The translations under genes were made by a program, and so were the position numbers. 64,000 nt of DNA, taken from NCBI GenBank assembly GCA_028015205.1, contig CM051514.1, positions 39,076,150-39,140,149 on the forward strand, in the 5' to 3' direction. Within the stretch, counting starts at the first letter, position 1; every line of letters starts with the position of its first letter. The notes beneath the pieces are model-generated. The model had not been told where the DNA came from, did not search any database, and saw only the letters and a program-made list of their open reading frames with translations. This DNA comes from Mytilisepta virgata. Its lineage: Eukaryota > Mollusca > Bivalvia > Mytilida > Mytilidae. Positions 59,101-64,000 of this stretch are shown here, in pieces.

Positions 59101-60861
59101 TTGGATGTGGCATCAGTAAAATAAGCTACATATATAGTGTTATTTAAGTTTGGTGACAATTACTAAGGTCATTGCCAACATTTGGGGCATTTGGAATTTT
59201 TATCAAGTGGTCAATTGTCGTCCTGATACCTTAATTAGATCTAGATAAAAGTAAATAAAATATCAGCTGTTTTCTGTCCAAATTCATCAAGAGTTTTTTC
59301 TTCTCACAGACTATACACGACAGGACAACCATATTAGTTGAAACCATTCATCAGAAGATATACATGTTTTGTTAATCCTTTGAGAGTCTGCACACCTAAG
59401 CCTTTTTTAAATAAATTGAAGACTGATAACCAAGAACAACATGCAAATATTTGGTAACGACAGAATATTCTTTTGTGAAAACAACAGGCAGATTACTTCA
59501 AATTCTTATTCATTTTCCCTATAATTGATGTAGAAACATCATACCCCTTGTTTTTGTAAGACTGTCAAATGTCCCCCAATTCTGTGCACCTGGCTCAGAA
59601 ATTGACATTGGCAGTGTTATACTTCAAAATCAGGAATTGCATCAGTGAAGAAAGATGCAAAATGATGGGTAAAGATTAATATTCTAAATTATTTCATCAA
59701 AGTGTTCTTCAAAGAAGATGTTTATGGATGGGGTCTTACATTTTTAAAGATTTTTCAGAAAAAAACATTACACTGACGGACTATTGATTCACACTAAAAT
59801 TGCTAGGAGACAAAATGGAAAAAAAATCCGATAATGAACAAAACAAATTACAAATATTTGAGAAATAATTCACAATGGCTTCAAAATATACTGATTTTAC
59901 CTGGCAAAATATTTGGCATAAATGGCCTACCATTGGTAAAATCAGGATATTTTCAAGCCACCGTGAATTATTTCCATTCTAATAGGACAATTTCTACCAC
60001 ATTTTGAAACGCCGCAACATAGGTATTCAGACACAATGACGCCATTACACAATGCAAATTATACTATGACGTCGTTAGTTTGTGGGAAACTTTACTGTGA
60101 AGTTGCCAAACAAGTGGTCTGACGTATGTGACGTTGGAACCAATATATCCATTTTACCACGGATGTAGACCGAAAGCTTTTGAAGCAGGTCATATAAGAA
60201 TTCTAAAGTACTGAAATGACAAGTGCACAGAATTAGGGGACGTGCAGAATAGGGGACATCACTGTAATCCTTGTTTGGATTTCAAATTATCAAAAAAAAA
60301 ATTCATTTGAATTTGTGAAGTATCAATTGAAGTTCTCAGTACTTCAAATGAGATGTCTGTGGATGGTATGAAGCCAGTTGTTCTTGCAATAAGGTTAGTC
60401 ATGTGTATATAAACTTTATATACATATGACTAACCTTATTGCAATAACAACTGGCTTCATACTATTAAATGTTAATTAGATTGTCTAGTTGCCACTGACA
60501 TGATAATTGGGTTAGAGGTTTCGGCATTTAACTACAATCTATTGATTTTTGAAGCGTGGCGCATGCAAATCAAAGGTGGCGGAGAAAAATCCAAGCGTGG
60601 CGCACCGCCACGCTACAATAGGTCATGGTGATCCAGGAAAGCTTAGTCTATCCACATGAATCGTATAAATATTAACAAGATGTAATTTTTATTCTACCCA
60701 ACAAAAATGGTATTTTCCTTTTGTTTTTCAGTCCAAAAGCACCACTTTACAATATGACGGGCCACGAGGAGAAAGTACTTGCTGTTGACTGGTCGATTCC
60801 TTCTTGCCTCTTGTCAGGAGGTGCAGATAACCATTTAAAGATATTCAAATATAATGACTGA
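41052..60861 (+). CDS. WDR12: WDR12, ribosome biogenesis protein (gene-level entry, 12 exons, complete)
   Basis: Twelve plus-strand exons join in phase to 1272 coding bases, 423 residues plus TGA; human WDR12 is also 423 residues. The first ~95 residues form the NLE (ubiquitin-like) domain with the signature [20 protein letters not shown]; the rest are WD40 repeats with typical GH..WD spacing, and an acidic/lysine-rich insert after residue 225. WDR12 (yeast Ytm1) joins PES1 and BOP1 in the PeBoW complex, needed in the nucleolus for 27S/32S pre-rRNA processing and 60S subunits. The NLE domain docks on the MIDAS of the AAA-ATPase MDN1/Rea1, which strips the complex off. Exons: 41052-41110, 41845-41930, 42230-42333, 42810-42916, 43290-43405, 44099-44256, 46391-46436, 48062-48147, 53599-53739, 56099-56204, 57546-57678, 60732-60861. 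No frameshift or in-frame stop, so the gene looks intact. Confidence 0.96.
41845..41930 (+). CDS. WDR12: WDR12 exon 2: NLE domain
   Basis: Residues 20-49 (split codons at both ends), acceptor TTTTTTTCAG, donor GTCAGT. It encodes [13 protein letters not shown] then [11 protein letters not shown], aligned with the human PFSIPA...DLSNIINKLL. A second AG eight bases into the exon would give a different phase and is not favoured. Confidence 0.92.
42230..42333 (+). CDS. WDR12: WDR12 exon 3: NLE core
   Basis: Residues 49-83, acceptor GATTTTCAG, donor GTAAGT, ends in phase 0. Contains [20 protein letters not shown], the most conserved stretch of the NLE domain. Confidence 0.95.
42810..42916 (+). CDS. 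WDR12: WDR12 exon 4: NLE to first WD40 blade
   Basis: Residues 84-118 plus two bases of 119. Acceptor ATATTTAG, donor [25 protein letters not shown] ends the NLE domain (human EEVVEIEYVEKYTAPQPE). [10 protein letters not shown] starts the propeller. Confidence 0.94.
43290..43405 (+). CDS. WDR12: WDR12 exon 5: WD40 repeat
   Basis: Residues 119-158, acceptor TTCTTTTAG, donor GTAAGT. Reads [17 protein letters not shown] then [17 protein letters not shown], a full blade with the SG..D..RLW motif and the GH of the next repeat. The junction codon TG|T gives Cys119, where human has Trp. Confidence 0.94.
44099..44256 (+). CDS. WDR12: WDR12 exon 6: WD40 repeats
   Basis: Residues 158-210, acceptor ATTTGCAG, donor GTATAT, ends in phase 0. 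Contains [20 protein letters not shown] and [14 protein letters not shown]; the latter is nearly identical to human [14 protein letters not shown]. Confidence 0.95.
45130..46107 (-). mobile_element. hairpin tandem element, ATCCCCCCGC type, minus orientation
   Basis: The minus strand opens with hairpin ATCCCCCCGC..GCGGGGGGAT (46077-46105), then GTCCGTCCGTACGTACG. At the far end are four units of about 115 bp starting near CATGCCCACTAAGAATATAT (45149, 45274, 45399 and a diverged one at about 45510), each with GGGGGTGGGGC and ACCCCCGGGG. The far boundary is uncertain. It lies in WDR12 intron 6. Confidence 0.65.
46391..46436 (+). CDS. WDR12: WDR12 exon 7: short WD40 exon
   Basis: 46 bp, residues 211-226, acceptor TTTTTCAG, donor [21 protein letters not shown] matches human [15 protein letters not shown]. 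Confidence 0.94.
48062..48147 (+). CDS. WDR12: WDR12 exon 8: charged loop in the propeller
   Basis: Residues 226-254, acceptor ATTTTCAG, donor GTAGGC, ends in phase 0. Encodes an acidic run ([11 protein letters not shown]) followed by a Lys-rich run (KKQKLSRKK). WDR12 proteins carry the same kind of loop (human RPRKKQK), possibly a nuclear localisation signal. Confidence 0.92.
48322..49468 (+). mobile_element. hairpin-bounded tandem-repeat element, Helitron-like end (D1)
   Basis: Starts with hairpin TACCCCCGCTTTT..AAAAGCGGGGTA (48322-48352), then GTCCGTCCGTCTGTCC. About six units of about 177 bp follow, starting near 48393, 48570, 48748, 48917, 49088 and 49263, each with CCGCAACTCC and CACCTCCTATTTTAGA. 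The end is stem-loop GTGAGCTTTGCTCAC (49443-49457) followed by CTAG and T. No coding capacity. It lies in WDR12 intron 8. Confidence 0.75.
49501..51260 (+). mobile_element. hairpin-bounded tandem-repeat element, AGCTCACC type (B1)
   Basis: Opens with hairpin AGCTCACCTGACCC..GGGTCAAGTGAGCT (49506-49536), then GTCCGTTGTCGTCCG. Diverged units of about 150-165 bp follow, each with AAATCTTCT, a GAAAC(C/T)ACT..CAATTGGAAC phrase and CAAGATGGC. The end is stem-loop AGGCACTTGAGAGCCT then CTAG and T (51241-51261). A MITE is inserted at about 49642-49820. Read-through makes spurious ORFs near 50243-50978 that are not genes. Confidence 0.75.
49642..49820. mobile_element. MITE of the AAGGGCAC type, copy 2, nested in B1
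   Basis: Starts TACAGTCAAATCTG, has AAGCAAATCACTGTCTATAA and ends CAGGTTTGTA. It interrupts the first unit of the B1 element, so it is younger than B1. Confidence 0.65.
52274..52381 (+). pseudogene. possible N-terminus of a hAT transposase
   Basis: 35 codons, [20 protein letters not shown] and [15 protein letters not shown], then a stop. A Lys-rich start with a PPxKK segment is common at the start of hAT-type transposases, and the position inside an element with CAGGG ends fits. The match is too short to be sure. Confidence 0.25.
52761..53191. mobile_element. MITE with CTGTAAAT ends (431 bp)
   Basis: TACTGTAAATATGGAAATTA at the left; reversed right end TACTGTAAATTCGGAAATTT, followed in both by TTGCG/TCGCG. 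TA duplications lie at both ends. The inside repeats ATCGCAATAAT several times. It is inserted in the hAT-like element. Confidence 0.75.
53599..53739 (+). CDS. WDR12: WDR12 exon 9: WD40 repeat
   Basis: Residues 255-301, phase 0 at both ends, acceptor TTTTTTCAG, donor [24 protein letters not shown] then [18 protein letters not shown], close to human PIVTLSGHMEAVSSVLW and SASWDHTIRVWD. The intron before it (48148-53598, about 5.5 kb) is almost wholly mobile DNA. Confidence 0.95.
54502..55450 (+). mobile_element. hairpin-bounded tandem-repeat element, Helitron-like end (D2)
   Basis: Starts with ATACCCCCCGCAAAC paired with a G-rich arm (54502-54536), then a run of GTCCGTCTGTCC. Five units of about 168 bp follow, starting near 54603, 54770, 54939, 55106 and 55273, each with GCGCAACTCCTCCTAGACC and CAAGGGAGATAATTGGACTT. 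The end is TGTGAGCTTTGCTCACA (55424-55440) then CTAG and T. Its 3' stem-loop is the same as that of D1, although the units differ. It lies in WDR12 intron 9. Confidence 0.75.
56099..56204 (+). CDS. WDR12: WDR12 exon 10: WD40 repeat
   Basis: Residues 302-337, acceptor TATTTTACAG, donor GTGAAT. Contains [20 protein letters not shown] then WDPRSS, close to human LASGSTDRHIRLWDPR. Confidence 0.95.
56857..56934 (+). repeat. 3 x 26-bp tandem repeat
   Basis: ATCTTTCAGGAAGACTTTCA plus TAATTT, starting at 56857, 56883 and 56909; the third has one G for A and then diverges. Confidence 0.85.
57546..57678 (+). CDS. WDR12: WDR12 exon 11: WD40 repeat
   Basis: Residues 337-381, acceptor ATTTTCCAG, donor [18 protein letters not shown] then [16 protein letters not shown] hairpin-bounded repeat element begins about 24 bp after the exon end, leaving only a stub of original intron next to the splice donor. 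Confidence 0.95.
57701..58666 (+). mobile_element. hairpin-bounded tandem-repeat element, AGCTCACC type (B2)
   Basis: Opens with AGCTCACCTGACCTGAAGGG..GTGAGCT (57703-57733), then units of about 120-170 bp with GGATTGAAACCAAACATGGC and CCAAGATGGC. The end is CAGGTTCCTGGGAGTCTCTGG then T (58646-58667), i.e. a stem-loop plus CTRR. Related to B1 at both ends, but the units differ. It begins about 24 bp after a WDR12 exon. Confidence 0.72.
59003..59232. mobile_element. MITE with AAGGTATC ends (230 bp)
   Basis: AAGGTATCAAGACCAGAAAT at 59003 and, reversed from 59232, AAGGTATCAGGACGACAATT. A third, similar end (AAGGTATCCGGACTAAAATT) occurs alone at 47578, so the family is multicopy. It lies in WDR12 intron 11. 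Confidence 0.55.
59861..60178 (-). repeat. dispersed repeat R, copy 2, inverted
   Basis: Reverse complement of 23250-23587, with TATTCAGACACAATGACGCC and CCGCAACATAGG as landmarks. The CACCGTGAATTATTT block occurs twice in this copy. In WDR12 intron 11. Confidence 0.7.
60366..60462. repeat. 97-bp palindrome with about 46-bp arms
   Basis: GTATGAAGCCAGTTGTTCTT and ATAAGGTTAGTCATGTGTAT on the left, the complement on the right, and a loop of only about 5 bases. It lies in WDR12 intron 11, about 270 bp before the last exon. Confidence 0.85.
60732..60861 (+). CDS. WDR12: WDR12 exon 12: last WD40 blade and stop
   Basis: Residues 381-423 then TGA at 60859-60861. Acceptor [28 protein letters not shown] then [17 protein letters not shown]. 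It matches the human C-terminal blade but is a few residues shorter after GGADN. Confidence 0.95.
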
Positions 60862-60864
60862 CCA

Positions 60865-60870
60865 AATAAA
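60865..60870 (+). terminator. polyadenylation signal of WDR12
   Basis: AATAAA lies four bases after the WDR12 stop codon and is followed by a T-rich stretch near 60878-60900. If it is used, the 3' UTR is only a few tens of bases. Confidence 0.6.
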
Positions 60871-61913
60871 GAATTTTTTAAGGTTTCATTTTTTATTCAT
60901 CTTTAAAAAAGCAACAAATTTGACATGACATATAAACATTTAACAGTGTATGAGTAAGAAAGAATTCTTGACACAAATTCTACACATACATGTGGAAAGT
61001 TTAATCAGAGAAACATAATATTTATCGAAGTTCTTTATCTTGGTTGTATTTTATCTATTTATGTTTGTCCAATGTACATTGAGTTTGAATTCCAACATTT
61101 AGGGCCCAAAAAGTTTCTGAATGGACTGTATTTACATATTCAATGTATCTTGAATTGACAGGTTAACAAGACTTATTTGAATACAATTACTATCTCAAGG
61201 CCATAGCTACCTTGAGGCAAGTAAGGCAATTGCCTCAGTAAAAAAAAATTCTGTGTTTAACACTTATTCAGAAATAAAATAATAGACTTAACATTGAGAT
61301 TATTCATTTAGGAAAAAGATAACAGAGGTGTTTATTCCACAGAAACGTTTTCGGAATGCAGTTTTTAATATCGCCATATATATGGTATTCTCAAAGTGAT
61401 GTCCGGAGTGCCGTCATTCTCATCCGTAATAGTTAAAATTGTAATGCTAGTAAAATCCTTTCAGCATGTTTTTCTGTTTTCTCTTTACAAAAAATTATTA
61501 CCTACAAGTGAATTTTAGTTAATCTTACTGGTCTATAGCTTTACTGCATATCAACAAGTAAACTCAAATTTATATTCAAGGGAAATCTGGAAAAGTAATA
61601 CAACTATAGGAAATTTTGGTGTTGAAAAGAATGGTATTCTAACCCTGAATATCAATGGTTTATTGAACAGTATATTTAATGTTCATTTCGGTTGTTAAAA
61701 TAATTATACAAACTTATAGTCAAATTAAAAAAAAACTGTTTTGTTTTCTCATTAAATCAACGTAATAAATATAATAGCTTAATATTAGAATTTCAATACC
61801 AATGATTTGCAAGCATTGACCAATTAACTCTTACTTTTTACTTTGTGTGTTATGTGTTCTTCAGCAAATTGACATAGATTTAAGGTATTTAATTTTTAAA
61901 ATTAGTTATATAT

Positions 61914-62077
61914 AGATTCTCCTTCAGGTACAAGTGAGTTATGGACTTTCTCCACCCGTGACAGAAAATTTAACTATATTCAACATGCGAGCCTTTAGCA
62001 AGCGTGTTAAAATCTAAAATTTAACAATTGAGGGTGGAGAAATTCCTTAACTCAAGAGTAAATAGAAGGAGAATCTG
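61914..62077. mobile_element. foldback element with about 45-bp arms
   Basis: AGATTCTCCTTC..GTGAGTTA.GGA and TTTCTCCACCC on the left are matched on the reverse strand of the right arm. The middle has GAGCCTTTAGCAAGCGTGTT. It lies between the convergent WDR12 and MSL1 genes. Confidence 0.65.
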
Positions 62078-62497
62078 TTTCTCCGATGATTTTCAACAAA
62101 GACGTCAAGAAAATGTCGTTGCTATTTAGTTTGTTTACACGGACGTAATTTTGGGACTTTTCTAGCCTATCGTTCCAATAACTGTAGGAAAAAAAAGCGG
62201 GAATTCCCATGCAGAAATTTAATCACCAGGAAGTGATTAAAAATACATATTTTTATCCCACCAATTAAATACATCAAGAATAGGAGAAACTATAATTCAT
62301 TAGAAAAAGATTCACATAAATAAATGAACAAACAAAAGAAAAATTTATAGCACAGGGCTGTATCACTAGTCCCCTAAATCAACAAAAAATATAATTTAAA
62401 ATACAACAATAACAAATTACAGGAAATTGTCACTTTGGTCAAACATCAAATGAAAATGGAAGCTGAATGGTATATGAGTGACTAACATAACACTTGG

Positions 62498-62576
62498 CTA
62501 CGTGTTTCTTGAATGCCGTGTACGAGAGTGACTGTGAGATTTCTTCATGTTGACATCCCATGGAAGTTTGAAATCT
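62498..62576 (-). CDS. MSL1: MSL1 last exon, stop codon
   Basis: 79 bp, acceptor CTAATTTTCAG. Encodes DFKLPWDVNMKKSHSHSRTR then HSRNT and TAG at 62500-62498. The FKLPW motif and the basic tail match MSL1 C-termini. No polyA signal was found close downstream on this strand. Confidence 0.8.
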
Positions 62577-63466
62577 CTGAAAATTAGATCAAAAGGGACA
62601 TTAATACATGTATAAATTTCAAACTAAAAGGAGAATATGACATCTTCTTTCGGTAGCAGATAATGCACATAATTGCATTTTCAAACAGAAGTGGCCATTC
62701 CACCACTAGTCATTGAAATATCTAAATATAATACCTAGAAAATGACGAACTCTACAAACAGTATTTTACTTCTTAATAAAAAATCACTGGATAAAGATAT
62801 CAAGAAAAAAATATTGAATTGTTTATTTGGTATTATTTCTAATTTCTGTCTAATGGCAGTATTGTCAAGAACCGGTATTGTATGAGCTGTAACTTGTTTC
62901 TGAAGGCCACTAAACACAAATTTTATTGATCCATTACCATGTAATGTCTTTCAAGATTGCTATATACCCCATATTTTGGTCGAGCCTGCAAACTTTGGTA
63001 GCAATCCTATTTACCGTCGGCATCAACATATACATTCTCTCTGTGGTTAAAGTTTTTAAAACATAAATTACTTTCTAAACCATGCTGGATTTTCTACCAG
63101 AGGAAAATTTTGTAATAATTTTTCTGTATTTTACTTGTAAATGTACTTTATAGTTTTTCTCCCAGTTAACATTACATACAGTATATAAGTTTTTAAAACA
63201 TTACTTTCTTAAACCATTCTGGATTTTTACCAAACTTTGACAGAAGCTTCTTCATGATCAATAAATAACATGTGTAGAAAAATTATGTACATTCAACCAT
63301 TACACTGAAAACATAGACAACAGCGAAAACAGGTGAGACACTGGGCTTGTGGAAGTCGTACGAATTTTTATATTCAATACTTCTCAGACTTACGTTGTTT
63401 CTATTTTTGGTATGCCATACCCAAATGCCATTACTGGGATTTTGTCTGTGACTTCTATTTGATTAA
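62498..63466 (-). CDS. MSL1: MSL1 homologue, C-terminal end (gene-level entry, last two coding exons)
   Basis: Two minus-strand exons (63394-63466 and 62498-62576) join in phase and end at TAG. Together they give NQIEVTDKIPVMAFGYGIPK, IETTDFKLPW and a basic His/Ser/Arg tail. This matches the end of male-specific lethal 1 proteins (human ...LPVVAFGRPLPKLTPQNFELPW... then a basic tail), including the invariant AFG, IPK/LPK and F-x-LPW. MSL1 is the scaffold of the MSL histone acetyltransferase complex that acetylates H4K16 through MOF/KAT8. The C-terminal PEHE region binds MOF and, in its last part, the MRG domain of MSL3; the residues here are that last part. The MOF-binding half and the N-terminal coiled coil lie beyond 64000. 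The gene converges on WDR12. Confidence 0.82.
62965..63345 (+). mobile_element. short, diverged GTCGAGC-type element
   Basis: Begins TTTGGTCGAGCCTGCAAACT (about 62978), continues with units containing AACCAT(G/T)CTGGATTTT at about 63080 and 63212, and ends near GGTGAGACACTGGGCTTGTG (63331). It resembles the 6796 family at both ends, but the middle is different. It lies in the last MSL1 intron. Confidence 0.45.
63394..63466 (-). CDS. MSL1: MSL1 penultimate exon (MSL3-binding segment)
   Basis: 73 bp, enters after one base of a codon and leaves with two leftover bases; acceptor TTTATTTGTAG, donor GTAAGTC. Encodes IEVTDKIPVMAFGYGIPKIE. The other two frames have early stops. Confidence 0.8.
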
Positions 63467-63816
63467 CTACAAATAAAAAAAAAATACTTTAAGTGACAAG
63501 TCAAGTTTTATCTTTTCATTAAAATGGACTCCATAAGATTTTCCAAGTTTAAGAGTAGCATAAAATAACAACTTTTCCTTCATTATTTATTGTCAATCTT
63601 GCAATTGTACTACATTGTATTGCTGTTATATGAATCGCCATGATGCTTTAAAAGTCAGATGGTATGGTGGGTCCCACATAAATGACTATGAAACAACATT
63701 TTGTTTCTATTAGTTGGAATTAATTATTACCTATTCCAATGCTAAGAGGTCTCAAATTGTTTATAATAAGAGCTGAATTAACGTTTTCGATTTAAGGATG
63801 GACTGTATTTTTTTTT

Positions 63817-63889
63817 TTCAGTGATTTGAAATAACCTCAATCATGTGGTGCACCATGTGCATTGAGGTTATTTCAAATAGACTGAAAAC
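63817..63889. repeat. 73-bp palindrome
   Basis: TTTGAAATAACCTCAATCAT and its complement around a GTGGTGCACCATG centre, itself palindromic (GGTGCACC). In an MSL1 intron or its flank. Confidence 0.8.
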
Positions 63890-64000
63890 AAAATTACTGT
63901 CAATGCTTATAATTTAATTCCAGCGGTTGTTTTGACGTCTAAAATGCTGGAATTCCCTTTAATGATGTCATAGCAGAGTAGAATATTTAGTCTATGATAT

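Overview
This is nuclear DNA from an animal, almost certainly a bivalve mollusc and most likely a mussel close to Mytilus. It is AT-rich. Short coding exons with GT/AG borders are separated by long introns, and mobile DNA fills most of the space. The call of mussel rests on repeat families I recognise: elements that open with hairpins such as GTCGAGC..GCTCGA or AGCTCACC..GGTGAGCT, the 'tacgaccgca' element, and reverse-transcriptase relics. The provided ORFs are mostly chance or repeat-derived. The real genes had to be rebuilt exon by exon.

Three conserved genes are present. (1) Minus strand, 34272 down to 618 and running off the left edge: a RhoGAP of the ARHGAP9/12/15/27 group. Eight exons encode an SH3 domain, three WW segments (one degenerate) and the start of a PH domain, about 512 residues in frame. 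The rest of the PH domain and the RhoGAP domain lie outside the window. (2) Plus strand, 41052 to 60861: a complete WDR12 gene (ribosome biogenesis, PeBoW complex). Twelve exons join in phase to exactly 423 codons plus stop, with a polyA signal just after the stop. (3) Minus strand, 63466 to 62498: the last two coding exons of an MSL1 (male-specific lethal 1) homologue, which continues past the right edge. Genes 1 and 2 are divergent, about 6.8 kb apart between start codons. Genes 2 and 3 are convergent, about 1.6 kb apart between stop codons.

The roughly 20 kb ARHGAP intron (11579-31816) holds no exon that I can recognise. It does hold a large hairpin-bounded tandem-repeat element (18335-20738), a second hairpin element in inverted orientation to a copy in another intron, SINE-like and MITE-like sequences and several long palindromes. 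The space between the divergent genes holds a dead Penelope-like/RT element (about 37480-39475) and a 3' fragment of a non-LTR retrotransposon (about 39830-40880). The latter ends only about 170 bp before the WDR12 start codon.

The WDR12 introns carry several elements built alike: a hairpin at one end, an internal array of about 160-180 bp units and, where the other end can be seen, a stem-loop followed by CTAG or CTGG and T. That is the 3' signature of Helitrons. This shared architecture is the most interesting system-level pattern here. I found no tRNA or rRNA gene, no CRISPR array and no bacterial-type operon.
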